A stretch of 36,894 nucleotides of DNA from Candidatus Staskawiczbacteria bacterium (GCA_903923535.1 CAIXXY010000060.1:1-36894); one strand, 5' to 3'; counted from the stretch's first letter, positions 15,913 through 23,714 are shown. Notes: generated from the sequence alone by a model not told the origin. Made by a program: numbers and translations.

Positions 15913-17922
15913 TTATTTTCCCAATTTTTTGATTAAATCGCGGATTTCTGCTGCTCTTTCAAAGTCTAAATTTTTAGCAGCTATTTTCATTTCTTTTTCC
16001 AAGAGTTTTTTGTCATGCACCATCCAGAATTCATAATCAATATCTTCTTTTTTAGAAAAGCCCCAATCCCTTATATCGGTAATAATTGTTTTTGGAGTTA
16101 TTTTATTTTTTTTATTGTAATCTTCCTGAATTTTCCTTCTCCTATTTATTTCATTTATTGCCGATTGCATTGAGGAAGTTGTTTTATCAGCATACAAAAT
16201 TGCTCGCCCATTTAAATGCCTTGCAGCTCTGCCCATTGTTTGTATTAATGTTGTTTCATTTCTTAAAAATCCCTCTTTGTCAGCATCTAAAATTGCAATC
16301 AATGAAACTTCAGGCAAATCAATTCCCTCTCTTAATAAATTAATTCCAACTAGCACATCATATTTTCCTTCTCTGAGATTTTTTAAAATTTGAGGCCTTT
16401 CCATTGTTTTAATTTCAGAGTGCAGATATTGAGTTTTAATTCCCCTTTCAACCAAATAATCAGAAATTTCTTCAGCCAATCTTTTTGTTAAAGTCACAAC
16501 AAGCGTTCTTTCTTTTTTTGCAACCTGTTTTTTTACTTCTTCTATTAAATCCTTAATCTGATTTTCTGTTTTTTTAATTTCAATCTGCGGTTCCAAAAGC
16601 CCTGTTGGCCTTATTAATTGTTCTGCAATATATTTGCCAGCCTTTTGCTTTTCAAAGTTGGCCGGAGTGGCTGATACATAAATTGTCTGTTTCTGTCTTT
16701 TTTCAAATTCAGCAAAATTTAAAGGTCTATTATCAACTGCCGAAGGCAAACGGAAGCCAAAATCAATCAGGGTTTCTTTTCTAACTTTGTCCTGCACAGA
16801 CATAGCTCTTATTTGTGAAACTGAAATATGGGATTCATCAATAAAAATTAATGATCCGTCAGGATTTACCCGATCAAATTGTTTCGCCTTTGGCGAAACA
16901 CCGCCGGCTTTGCCGGCGGATTTGACCGGGTGAAAATAATTAAAATAATCAACTAAAGAAAATGGAGCATCTCCTGGCTTTCTGAATTCCAATTGCCTTG
17001 AGTAGTTTTCAATGCCATGGCAAAATCCTACTTCTCCAAGCATTTCCAAATCATAATTTGTCCTTTGTTCTAATCTTTCTGCTTCAAGCAGTTTATTTTG
17101 TTTTTTTAATTCTTTCAGTCTGTCTTGCAGTTCTAATTTTATATTTTCTATGGCTATATTTAATTTATCCTGGGGAGCCACCCAGAAGGTAGCTGGGAAT
17201 AATATGAATTTTGAATTTTGAATTTCGAATTTTGAATTAAATTTTGGTGATGCAGTAGAAATCTTTTCTATTTTATCTCCTAAAAATTCTATCCTTAAAA
17301 GTTGTTCTCCGGTTACTAAATAAATTTCTATTAATTCTCCCCTTACTCGGAATGTGCCGGGTTTAAAATCAATGTCATTTCTTTTATATTGCAAAGTTGT
17401 CAGATGATAAATAAAATCTTTTCGTTTTAATTTTTGCCCGGCTTTTAAATCCAAAGAAACATTCTGGTAATTTTCAGGAGAGCCTATGTTATAAATGCAG
17501 GAAACAGAAGCTACAACAATTACATCTTTTCTGGACAAAACATCTTGGACGGCCGCATGCCTAAGCCTGTCAATTTCTTCATTTACTTTGGAATCTTTTT
17601 CTATATATGTGTCTGACTGAGGGATATATGCTTCTGGCTGGTAATAATCATAATATGAAACAAAATAATGCACTGCATTGTTGGGAAAGAATTCTTTGAA
17701 TTCCTGATAAAGCTGGGCAGCTAAGGTTTTATTGGGAGAAATAATCAAAGTGGGTTTTTGCATTTTTTCAATGACTTTTGCCATTGTAAAAGTTTTTCCA
17801 GATCCAGTCACGCCCAAAAGCACTTGGTCTTTAACACCTGATTTTAAATTCTGTACCAGCTGTTTTATGGCTTTTGGCTGGTCTCCTGTAGGCTTAAATT
17901 TTGATTTTAGCTCAAATTTCAT
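15913..17922 (-). CDS. uvrB: UvrB excinuclease subunit
   Basis: A 669-residue DEAD-like helicase at the centre of nucleotide excision repair, which verifies damage handed over by UvrA and recruits UvrC. Walker A is LLGVTGSGKTFTMA; the beta-hairpin region (YYDYYQPEAYIPQSDTYIEKD, residues about 90-110), the DESH box and motif VI (QTMGRAARHLNGRAILYAD) are present, as is the C-terminal UVR domain (LEKEMKIAAKNLDFERAAEIRDLI). Two unexpected segments are repeat-derived: residues about 228-238 (NSKFEIQNSKF from 7-base repeats) and about 330-352 (palindrome at 16868-16931). Confidence 0.96.
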   Translation of the reverse strand: MKFELKSKFKPTGDQPKAIKQLVQNLKSGVKDQVLLGVTGSGKTFTMAKVIEKMQKPTLIISPNKTLAAQLYQEFKEFFPNNAVHYFVSYYDYYQPEAYIPQSDTYIEKDSKVNEEIDRLRHAAVQDVLSRKDVIVVASVSCIYNIGSPENYQNVSLDLKAGQKLKRKDFIYHLTTLQYKRNDIDFKPGTFRVRGELIEIYLVTGEQLLRIEFLGDKIEKISTASPKFNSKFEIQNSKFILFPATFWVAPQDKLNIAIENIKLELQDRLKELKKQNKLLEAERLEQRTNYDLEMLGEVGFCHGIENYSRQLEFRKPGDAPFSLVDYFNYFHPVKSAGKAGGVSPKAKQFDRVNPDGSLIFIDESHISVSQIRAMSVQDKVRKETLIDFGFRLPSAVDNRPLNFAEFEKRQKQTIYVSATPANFEKQKAGKYIAEQLIRPTGLLEPQIEIKKTENQIKDLIEEVKKQVAKKERTLVVTLTKRLAEEISDYLVERGIKTQYLHSEIKTMERPQILKNLREGKYDVLVGINLLREGIDLPEVSLIAILDADKEGFLRNETTLIQTMGRAARHLNGRAILYADKTTSSMQSAINEINRRRKIQEDYNKKNKITPKTIITDIRDWGFSKKEDIDYEFWMVHDKKLLEKEMKIAAKNLDFERAAEIRDLIKKLGK
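16868..16931. repeat. In-frame nested palindrome inside uvrB
   Basis: ACCCGATCAAAT (16868-16879) pairs with ATTTGACCGGGT (16920-16931) with one mismatch. Two perfect hairpins lie inside: GTTTCGCC-TTT-GGCGAAAC (16881-16899) and CCGCCGGC-TTT-GCCGGCGG (16901-16919). It inserts about 22 residues into UvrB in frame. Confidence 0.9.
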
Positions 17923-17954
17923 ATATAATCACCTTAATAGAAATGGCTTTGCCA

Positions 17955-18021
17955 TTTATATAATTAATCGCTCGGTCGGAATATGAAAATAAATTTTCAC
18001 ATTCCTTCTTCCCTCATAATT
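17955..18021 (+). promoter_or_regulatory. Structured leader of ruvA, shared with endoQ
   Basis: The ruvA leader reads TTATATAATTAATCGCTCGG, then a hairpin (GGAAT...TGAAAAT/ATTTTCA...ATTCC), then CTTCCCTCATAATTATG at the start codon. The endoQ leader (24808-24912) has TTATATAATTGATTGTTCAG, a long AT hairpin, and CTTCTCTCATAATTATG. The shared ends and similar folds suggest a common regulatory leader or a mobile repeat. Confidence 0.55.
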
Positions 18022-18591
18022 ATGATAGCATTTTTAAGCGGAAAAATAATATTGAAAAAAGACAAGTTCATAATTTTAGAGGTAAATGGCATAGGCTATA
18101 AGGTTTTTTTGAACCGCCAAACCTTGCTAACATTACCAGAAATCGGTGAGCCAATCAAGCTATTTACCTATCAGAATGTAAAAGAAGAGGCCTTAGATCT
18201 TTATGGATTTTTAAACTATGAGGGATTGGAATTTTTTGAAGCATTAATGGATATAAGAGGAGTAGGGCCAAAGTCAGCTTTGGATATCTCGGCTTTAGGG
18301 TCTTTGGATAAAATAAAAGATAGGATTTTGAAACAAGACGAGAAAATTTTTGAAGGCATACCGGGCATCGGCTCTAAAAAGGCAATGACAATAATTTTAG
18401 AACTGACAGGAAAAATTAAAATGTTAGGTTCCGCCTCCGCCCGCGGGGCTTCGGCGGACGAAGCAGAAAACGCCCTAACCCAGCTCGGTTTTTCAAAACA
18501 ACAGGCAAAAGACGCATTAAGCCATATTTCTAATTCTGTAAAAAACCCGGAGGAAAGAATAAAACAGGCGCTTAAATATTTGGGAAAATAA
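18022..18591 (+). CDS. ruvA: RuvA Holliday junction binding protein
   Basis: A 189-residue protein from ATG 18022 (MIAFLSGKIILKKD), the start that matches the family; a longer frame opens at 17983. RuvA forms tetramers that hold the four-way junction and load RuvB. The OB-fold N-terminus (FIILEVNGIGYKVF), two helix-hairpin-helix motifs (LMDIRGVGPKSAL and FEGIPGIGSKKAM) and the C-terminal RuvB-binding domain (ALTQLGFSKQQAKDALSHI) are visible. A GC-rich palindromic stretch near 18430-18465 inserts SASARGASADEA between domains II and III. The stop overlaps the Mur ligase start by one base. Confidence 0.94.
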   Translation: MIAFLSGKIILKKDKFIILEVNGIGYKVFLNRQTLLTLPEIGEPIKLFTYQNVKEEALDLYGFLNYEGLEFFEALMDIRGVGPKSALDISALGSLDKIKDRILKQDEKIFEGIPGIGSKKAMTIILELTGKIKMLGSASARGASADEAENALTQLGFSKQQAKDALSHISNSVKNPEERIKQALKYLGK

Positions 18592-19853
18592 TGAGAATAA
18601 AAGAATTAGTTCACCCAGTTAAATACCGCGAAGCGTTAATTTCGCTTTCAGCGAAATTATTTAACCGGGTAAAAAAATTTATTCCGAAGTTTCTATTAAG
18701 ATTTTATCATTATTGTCTGGCTTTATTGGGAGCCGTAATTTTTGGATTCCCGGGATATAATAAAAATATAAAGATTATCGGAGTGACGGGAACAAACGGA
18801 AAGTCAACTACGGTTGAATTCATAACAAAAATTTTTGAAGAAGCAAAAATTCCAGTTGCCTCTCAATCATCAGTAAGGTTTAAAATAAAAAACAAGGAAT
18901 GGCAGAACAATTTAAAAATGACTATGCCTGGCAGATTTTTTATTCAAAATTTTTTAAGGCAAGCGATAGACAATAAATGCAAATATGTAATTTTAGAAGT
19001 TACTTCTGAAGGCATAAAACAGAATCGCCATAGGTTTATAAATTTTGATACGGTTGTTTTTACTAATTTAACGCCAGAACATATTGAATCGCACGGAGGG
19101 TTTGAAAATTACAAGAAAGCAAAAGGCAAACTTTTTAAGGCGAAAAAAAATACTCATATTATAAATATAGACGATAAAAATTCAGATTATTTTTTGCAGT
19201 TTCCTGCATATAAAAAAATCACTTATGGAAAAACCAAGGGAGACATAAATTTTCAGAATGCAAATTTTAAATTGCAGATGAAAGGAGATTTTAATAATTA
19301 CAATGCTTTATCTGCAATCTGCGTCGGATTAAATTATGATATTGATTTGTCAATTTGCAGGAAAGCAGTAGAAAATTTAAAAGGAATGCCAGGCAGAATG
19401 GAAGAGGTTATTTCAGATCCGTTTAAAGTCATTGTAGATTATGCCTTTACTCCTAACGCTTTGGAAAAAGTTTATCAGACTTTTGAAGGAAAAAATTTAA
19501 TTTGCGTATTGGGCTCTTGCGGAGGAGGAAGGGATAAATGGAAAAGGCCCGTGCTTGGAGAAATTGCAAACAAATATTGTCAGGAAATTTTTATAACAAA
19601 TGAAGATCCCTATGATGAAAATCCGATGGAAATAATAAATCAGGTTGCAAAAACCGCTCCGAAAGCTAAAAAAATATTGGATAGAAAAGAAGCTATAAAG
19701 AGAGCAATAGAAATTGCAAAACCAGGGGAGGTTGTTATAATTACAGGAAAGGGTTCCGAACCCTTAATGTGTATTGAAAATGGCAAAAAAATTACGTGGG
19801 ATGATCGTCAAATAGTTAAAGATGCATTAAATAAAATTCACCCTGTTAAATAA
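18591..19853 (+). CDS. Mur ligase family protein (MurE-like)
   Basis: A 420-residue ATP-dependent amide ligase of the Mur family, which adds amino acids to the UDP-MurNAc peptide. The P-loop is GVTGTNGKSTT (residues 64-74); TNLTPEHIESHGGFENY and MPGRMEEV match MurE-type enzymes. The specificity region reads NEDPYDENP, lacking the Arg of the DNPR motif that marks diaminopimelate ligases, so the added residue is uncertain. The N-terminus is short, with a hydrophobic stretch (YCLALLGAVIFGF) and a repeat-encoded segment at residues 8-27. It overlaps the ruvA stop codon, implying translational coupling. Confidence 0.75.
   Translation: MRIKELVHPVKYREALISLSAKLFNRVKKFIPKFLLRFYHYCLALLGAVIFGFPGYNKNIKIIGVTGTNGKSTTVEFITKIFEEAKIPVASQSSVRFKIKNKEWQNNLKMTMPGRFFIQNFLRQAIDNKCKYVILEVTSEGIKQNRHRFINFDTVVFTNLTPEHIESHGGFENYKKAKGKLFKAKKNTHIINIDDKNSDYFLQFPAYKKITYGKTKGDINFQNANFKLQMKGDFNNYNALSAICVGLNYDIDLSICRKAVENLKGMPGRMEEVISDPFKVIVDYAFTPNALEKVYQTFEGKNLICVLGSCGGGRDKWKRPVLGEIANKYCQEIFITNEDPYDENPMEIINQVAKTAPKAKKILDRKEAIKRAIEIAKPGEVVIITGKGSEPLMCIENGKKITWDDRQIVKDALNKIHPVK
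18613..18670. repeat. In-frame GTTAAATA palindrome in the Mur ligase gene
   Basis: ACCCAGTTAAATA (18613-18625) pairs with TATTTAACCGGGT (18658-18670) with one mismatch; an inner hairpin is AATTTCGCT-TTC-AGCGAAATT. A second element of this design is at 30289-30349, and a lone arm CACCCTGTTAAATAA is at the 3' end of this gene (about 19840-19854). Confidence 0.85.
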
Positions 19854-19873
19854 ATCATTAAAATTTTTAAATT

Positions 19874-20233
19874 ATGGCTAATATAGAACTGCCGGAAAAT
19901 AAAAATATAGAAAAAGAACGAAATCCAGAAATAGCTGTAGAACGAGCTGCAAATGAAGTTTTATCTACAGGAGAAATACAAGAAGCAGTAAATCCTGGTG
20001 CTTTTTCTGAGACCGTGCAAAATGCCAAAAAATATTTAAAAAGCGGCGTTAAAGGTGCAGCAATTGGCGGTGGAATACCCATTTTAGGCGGACTATTTCT
20101 TGCCGGTAAAATGCTTTTGGGACTTGCAAGGTTCGCCAAAAAGGCAATAGAGAAAAAAGGAAATATTACCTTCAAGGAAGGATATGAGATAGGAGAAAAA
20201 ATATTTGATTTTGATAAAAAGAAAGATAAATAA
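19874..20233 (+). CDS. Small protein of unknown function with a glycine-rich hydrophobic segment
   Basis: A 119-residue protein I do not recognise. The first 50 residues are polar and Glu/Asn-rich. Residues about 57-85 (KGAAIGGGIPILGGLFLAGK region) form one Gly-rich hydrophobic stretch that might enter the membrane. The C-terminus is charged (KIFDFDKKKDK). It lies 21 bases after the Mur ligase and 46 bases before another small unknown gene on the same strand, and may be the last part of that operon. Confidence 0.6.
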   Translation: MANIELPENKNIEKERNPEIAVERAANEVLSTGEIQEAVNPGAFSETVQNAKKYLKSGVKGAAIGGGIPILGGLFLAGKMLLGLARFAKKAIEKKGNITFKEGYEIGEKIFDFDKKKDK

Positions 20234-20279
20234 TAATCGAGCCACAGCGGGGTGATTACTCACTTCGTTCGCAAATCAA

Positions 20280-20567
20280 ATGGCAGATAATAAATTTTTA
20301 CAAAAATTATCAGCAGAACAAATGGATTTTAGTTCAAGAATTTTTGATTTGGCTCTTAGTAGGGTTTTGAGCAAAGCTTATTCAGATTTTGATGAAAAAA
20401 CCAAAGATGATATGAAAACAGTTTTCGGCTCAGGACCCAAAGGGCACCCCGACGAAGAAAAAGAAAAATTCATCAAAAAAAATATATCCAATTTTGAAAA
20501 ACTTTTTAAAGAAGAATTAAAAAAGATTGAGAATGATATCAAGGAAGAGATAGAAAGAATAATTTAA
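20280..20567 (+). CDS. Small charged protein of unknown function
   Basis: A 95-residue protein, Lys/Glu-rich and probably helical, start MADNKFLQKLSAEQMDFSSR. A short insert GPKGHPDE is encoded by ACCCAAAGGGCACCCCGAC (about 20433-20451), nearly the same as a stretch in endoQ (about 25701-25719) that encodes RPKGCPDK. No membrane segment or known domain was seen. A hairpin with a T run follows at 20620-20647. Confidence 0.55.
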   Translation: MADNKFLQKLSAEQMDFSSRIFDLALSRVLSKAYSDFDEKTKDDMKTVFGSGPKGHPDEEKEKFIKKNISNFEKLFKEELKKIENDIKEEIERII

Positions 20568-20619
20568 AAGATGCAGCAGCTTCTTAAATTGCTTTTTATT
20601 TCGATTTATGTTAGAGTAT

Positions 20620-20647
20620 AAAAGACAAAGAAAAAATGTCTTTTTTT
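20620..20647 (+). terminator. Terminator-like hairpin
   Basis: AAAAGACA (20620-20627) pairs with TGTCTTTT (20637-20644), followed by more T. It sits 53 bases after the 95-residue gene and 5 bases before the small gene at 20652. Confidence 0.5.
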
Positions 20648-20651
20648 ATTT

Positions 20652-20801
20652 ATGAAAAATCAAAAAAGAATGCCAAAATCAATCAGGAAATTTATTCGTA
20701 CCCAGAAGGCGCAGATAAGGCGCCAGTTTTTAGATGCAAAAAAACAAGAAGAAGCTATAAAAGAAATGTATAATAAGTTAAATCCTACTAAATTAACCTA
20801 A
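20652..20801 (+). CDS. Very small basic protein (49 residues)
   Basis: ATG 20652 to TAA 20799-20801 encodes 49 residues starting MKNQKRMPKSIRKFIRTQKA and ending NPTKLT. It is rich in Arg and Lys in the first half and Lys/Glu helical in the second, like a small RNA- or ribosome-associated protein, but I cannot name a family. Coding status rests on the strongly basic, non-random composition and a start just after a terminator-like hairpin. Confidence 0.5.
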   Translation: MKNQKRMPKSIRKFIRTQKAQIRRQFLDAKKQEEAIKEMYNKLNPTKLT

Positions 20802-20937
20802 TTGTTCTAATTATCCTAATTGACCTAATCAAATACAAATGCCTAAATGTCTAATATCCAAATATTTTTAGAAATTAGGCATTAAAGATTAGATATTGAT
20901 TAGAATAATTAGAAATTAGAATAATTAGAATAATTTT
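20799..20937. repeat. AT-rich AATTAG repeat upstream of the NIF3-like gene
   Basis: The 137 bases between the small gene and the NIF3-like gene hold repeated TCTAATT/CCTAATT words on the left and AATTAGAATAATTAGAAATT on the right, which can pair with each other. The NIF3-like ATG follows directly. No protein frame is present. Confidence 0.6.
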
Positions 20938-21915
20938 ATGAAGATTATTGATATTTACAACTTGGCAATTAAAATGGGAATTGAATCTGATTTTAGGGGC
21001 AAAGAGGGTGTGCAAAAATTATTGGATTCAAAAAAGCAGAAATTTGATAAGATGTCAGAAAAAGAAAAGGAAGAATTTGATAAAGATGCATTGGAAAATC
21101 CTTATTTAGATTCAGCAATTTATAATATTGCAGATGACAAAGAAATTAAAAAAGTTTTAGTGGGAATAGACATAGGCCCTGATGAAATTTTAATGTCAAA
21201 ACATTTAGACAATACCGCAGGTGCTGAGCCGAGCCGAAGCATTGATTTGGTTATTGGTCATCATCCAGTAGGAAAGGGATTAGCTCATTTGGCAGATGTT
21301 ATGGAATTGCAGGCAGATGTCTATAATTATTATGGAGTTCCTATAAATGTGGCAGAAGGATTAATGAAAGAAAGAATTTCAGAAGTTGCCAGAGGTGTGA
21401 ATGCGTCAAACCACCAAAGAACAGTTGATTCAGCTAGATTAATGAAGGTTAATTTTATGAATTCTCATACTCCCTGTGACAACTTGGCTGCTAAATTTTT
21501 AAAAGATTTAATAGAACAGAAAAAACCAGAAACAGTTGGAGAAATAATCAGCATCTTAAAAGAAATTCCAGAATATAAGACGGCCATGAAAATTGGCGTA
21601 GGCCCTAAGGTTTTTGTGGGAAGTGAAGAAAACAGGTGCGGAAAAATTGCCATGTCTGAAATTACTGGAGGCACAGAAGGCTCTCCAAAGCTTTATGAAA
21701 AAATGGCGCAGGCTGGAATTGGCACATCTGTGGCAACGCATATTTCTGAAGAACATAAAAAAGAAGCAGAATCAGCCCATGTTAATATTGTTATAGCCGG
21801 TCATATTTCTTCTGATTCTCTAGGAGTTAATTTATTTATGGACGAATTGGAAAAACAGGGCATTGAAATTATCCCTTGCTCTGGATTTACAAGATTTTCG
21901 AGAGTTGATAAATAG
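20938..21915 (+). CDS. NIF3-like metal-binding protein
   Basis: A 325-residue protein of the NIF3/YqfO superfamily, dinuclear metal proteins with poorly known substrates (some members are annotated as GTP cyclohydrolase 1 type 2-like). Metal-site motifs are visible: DLVIGHHPVGKG (HHP at 108-110), NSHTPCDNLAA, and near the C-terminus VIAGHISSDSLGVN. An N-terminal Lys/Glu-rich stretch (residues 30-50) and a repeat-derived GAEPSRSI segment are additions. It ends SGFTRFSRVDK; a decayed copy of this end occurs at 22410-22445, showing that the 3' end was duplicated together with the downstream non-coding region. Confidence 0.8.
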   Translation: MKIIDIYNLAIKMGIESDFRGKEGVQKLLDSKKQKFDKMSEKEKEEFDKDALENPYLDSAIYNIADDKEIKKVLVGIDIGPDEILMSKHLDNTAGAEPSRSIDLVIGHHPVGKGLAHLADVMELQADVYNYYGVPINVAEGLMKERISEVARGVNASNHQRTVDSARLMKVNFMNSHTPCDNLAAKFLKDLIEQKKPETVGEIISILKEIPEYKTAMKIGVGPKVFVGSEENRCGKIAMSEITGGTEGSPKLYEKMAQAGIGTSVATHISEEHKKEAESAHVNIVIAGHISSDSLGVNLFMDELEKQGIEIIPCSGFTRFSRVDK

Positions 21916-21933
21916 AAAAATATAATTTAAAAC

Positions 21934-22368
21934 AAAAAAACTGGGCGCCGTGTAGGGTGCCCTTTATATTACTCCAAACTTGATTGCGCCTCCTTTCAGG
22001 CGCTGAGTTTGGTTTTGTGTCCTGGTCTTGCGACTGGGACTCGTGAATTGTTAATGAACTAATTGTGAGCAGGCTGCTCACCCACTGATGGGGCTCTTTC
22101 CTTATAAGGAGCGAGCTCTTTGTGTTTGTGGGCAGCCTGCTCTGTGGTTACCTCAAGTTACTTCCCCGGAGGGCTTCTTTGCATGATATTTGCCCTTCGA
22201 CTTTCGTCTGTTAGATTTCTCCTCGCTTCGTGCCTTCATCTATGGCTCAGAAGAGTTTCTTGTGTCTAGCTTTTTCCATCGCTAGTTGGTCTCCTTTCGC
22301 TCTGTTGTTTTTGTGATGCTGCCTATCACTTGCTCCTCTGGCCTTTGAGGTACTGAAAACACTATGCT
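21934..22368 (-). ncRNA. Large structured RNA candidate, copy B
   Basis: About 435 bases on the minus strand with a complete transcription unit. The promoter is TTGACG (22403-22398), a 17-base spacer and TATGCT (22380-22375). The terminator is a GGGC(A)CC/GG(C)GCCC stem at 21962-21943 followed by AGTTTTTTT. The body is far richer in G/C than the surroundings, has no long frame, and contains paired blocks such as GAGCAGGCTGC/GCAGCCTGCTC (around 22080-22145) and GCGCC-TGAAA-GGAGGCGC (around 21986-22001). It shares words in the same order with copy A. I found no match to RNase P, tmRNA, 6S or SRP RNA. Confidence 0.65.
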
Positions 22369-22374
22369 TTTTCA

Positions 22375-22403
22375 AGCATATTCCCATTTTCCCAAAACGT
22401 CAA
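22375..22403 (-). promoter_or_regulatory. Promoter of RNA candidate B
   Basis: Minus-strand TTGACG and TATGCT separated by 17 bases. It lies directly beside the duplicated NIF3 tail. Confidence 0.65.
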
Positions 22404-22409
22404 TGCTAT

Positions 22410-22445
22410 TCTGAATTTACTAGATTTTCTAGAGTTAATAAATAG
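22410..22445 (+). pseudogene. Remnant copy of the NIF3-like gene 3' end
   Basis: The frame reads SEFTRFSRVNK then TAG, against SGFTRFSRVDK then TAG at the true gene end. Over 48 bases (22411-22458 against 21881-21928) I count 5 mismatches, extending past the stop. It marks the edge of a tandem duplication that includes the adjacent RNA. Confidence 0.85.
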
Positions 22446-22462
22446 AAAGATATAATTTTATA

Positions 22463-22998
22463 TAAAAAAATAAGAGCAATGACTATGTCTTGCTCTTTTT
22501 GCTTGGTTCACCTCCTTTCAGGTGCGCCTTGTCCCAATGGGACCTGTTGGATTGTAAAAGAACTTTGAATTGCGAGCAGGCTGCTTCGCCGCGGAGCGAG
22601 CAGCCTGCTCGCGTTGCCTCGTCCTTCCCCAGTTGGTAAGAATATAAGTGCATTGTGAGCAGGCCGCTCGCTGAGGGCTAACTAAGCTGGCGGCCTGCTA
22701 TCTCTTCAGAAGCGAATGATCATCCGACGAGGGATATATCGGTGAGCTCGTCAGAACCATCCGCAAGTTTTCTTGAGACCTTATTACGGCTGTGCCCTAA
22801 TTCGCTGCATGGCCTTTCCCTCCTGTTGATTTTCCGCAAGTTGCGCAGCTTGTTTCCAATATCTCGGCTTTGTGCCTTTGCGTTTTTTGACCGTTCAGAA
22901 GAGTCCTCTTCTTGCCAGCGTTTTATGTTTGCTGGTTTTAGAGACCTCCTTTTCGTCTTCTTCTGTTACCGACCAAAGCATTCAAAGAACACTAGATT
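22463..22998 (-). ncRNA. Large structured RNA candidate, copy A
   Basis: About 536 bases on the minus strand, with its own promoter (23033-23005) and a terminator hairpin AAGAGCAA/TTGCTCTT (22497-22472) followed by ATTTTTTT. It contains two AGCAGGC(C/T)GC...GC(A/G)GCCTGCTC modules, each followed by (A/G)CAAT; copy B has one. Other words shared in order with B are CTCTTCTGA, GGGGAAG...GAGG(C/T)AAC, and CCTGAAAGGAGG inside a hairpin. A plus-strand frame over part of it (22742-23011) has no protein-like composition and is rejected. Confidence 0.65.
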
Positions 22999-23004
22999 AA
23001 TTCA

Positions 23005-23033
23005 AATATAGCTCTATTATCCAAAAAAGTCAA
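23005..23033 (-). promoter_or_regulatory. Promoter of RNA candidate A
   Basis: Minus-strand TTGACT (23033-23028), a 17-base spacer and TATATT (23010-23005). The predicted start is near 22998. Confidence 0.7.
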
Positions 23034-23043
23034 TATAGTGTTG

Positions 23044-23169
23044 ACCCTTCACCCTTATGGTTATATTTTTTGTTAAGTAAACAAATTCTAGCAAAAATAT
23101 TAAAATTTTGAATAAAAAAGTATTGCCGCTAGGGTGAAGGGTTGACATCTTTATTTTTTATAATAAAAT
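23044..23169 (+). promoter_or_regulatory. Inverted repeat plus promoter of the pseudoknotted RNA
   Basis: ACCCTTCACCCT (23044-23055) is the exact reverse complement of AGGGTGAAGGGT (23131-23142). The right arm leads into TTGACA (23142-23147), a 16-base spacer and TAAAAT (23164-23169). GGTGAAGGGTTGACATCT here is identical to 26294-26311 upstream of the GreA-type gene. Confidence 0.7.
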
Positions 23170-23175
23170 AGCAAT

Positions 23176-23341
23176 GAGGGGGTGAGAGATTTATTCTCAA
23201 GGACAGATTATTTTTTTAATAAACGAGACTAAAATATATACCTGAATTCATTGTCCGAATTTAGGCCTAGGAGACAAATCTAGTTTATTGAAAATTACAA
23301 ACCCCCTCACCAGAGCCCGTCCCGTTCGCGGGGCGGTTTTT
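23176..23341 (+). ncRNA. Pseudoknotted structured RNA candidate with terminator
   Basis: Predicted start at GAGGGGGT (23176-23183), which pairs with ACCCCCTC (23301-23308). Inside, AATAAAC (23218-23224) pairs with GTTTATT (23283-23289), enclosing a hairpin CCTGAATTC/GAATTTAGG (23241-23249 with 23257-23265). Its loop TGTCC (23252-23256) is complementary to GGACA (23201-23205) upstream, giving a pseudoknot. A strong terminator CCGTCCC-GTTCGC-GGGGCGG-TTTTT (23317-23341) ends the unit. It is either a free small RNA (6S-like or new) or a riboswitch-type leader of the gene starting 77 bases later. Confidence 0.6.
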
Positions 23342-23417
23342 GATTAGTTGAATTTTTTTTATAGGGTGCTAATATAAAGCAAAGGTCTGATATATTAATA
23401 ATTTAATTTTTAAAATT

Positions 23418-23714
23418 ATGCCTAAAGAAAAAAAACCTGCCTCCGCTAAAGCTACGGCGGGCAAGCAAGGAAAATTAATAGGCAAGATAACCCATTATTT
23501 TTCCAATATTGAAGTGGCGGTTATTGAGTTATCGGCTCCTCTTAAAACAGGAGATACTATCAGAATAGTCGGAGGGCAAGAAACTGATTTTGAGCAGGAA
23601 GTAACATCTATGCAGATTGACCACAAAGAAGTGAAATCAGCTAAAAAAGGAGATTCTGTGGGAATGAAGGTAGATGAAAAAGTTCACGAAGGATATAAAG
23701 TATATAAAATTTAG
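23418..23714 (+). CDS. Elongation-factor-like beta-barrel domain protein
   Basis: A 98-residue protein equal to a single translation-factor domain II-like beta barrel: GKITHYFSNIEVAVIELSAP, LKTGDTIRIVGGQETDF, VTSMQIDHKEVKSAKKGDSV, and a final KVHEGYKVYKI. Such stand-alone domains are annotated as elongation-factor-like or as the C-terminal domain of U32 peptidases; the cellular role is not known. There is no GTPase domain. The N-terminal PASAKATAGKQ is encoded by a GC-rich palindromic repeat (about 23437-23466) and is probably an insertion. It follows a candidate leader RNA with terminator. Confidence 0.75.
   Translation: MPKEKKPASAKATAGKQGKLIGKITHYFSNIEVAVIELSAPLKTGDTIRIVGGQETDFEQEVTSMQIDHKEVKSAKKGDSVGMKVDEKVHEGYKVYKI

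Noticed and set aside
21934-22998. RNase P RNA
   Set aside because: The conserved GAGGAAAGTC-type and ACAGAA...CCGGCTTA-type segments were not found.
22742-23011. 89-codon plus-strand frame
   Set aside because: Antisense to RNA candidate A, rich in Ser/Phe/Leu/Cys from C/T-rich sequence, with no start signal.
23176-23341. Assignment as 6S RNA
   Set aside because: The closing stem fits, but the loop-to-upstream pseudoknot does not resemble the extended 6S hairpin with central bubble, so I left the class open.
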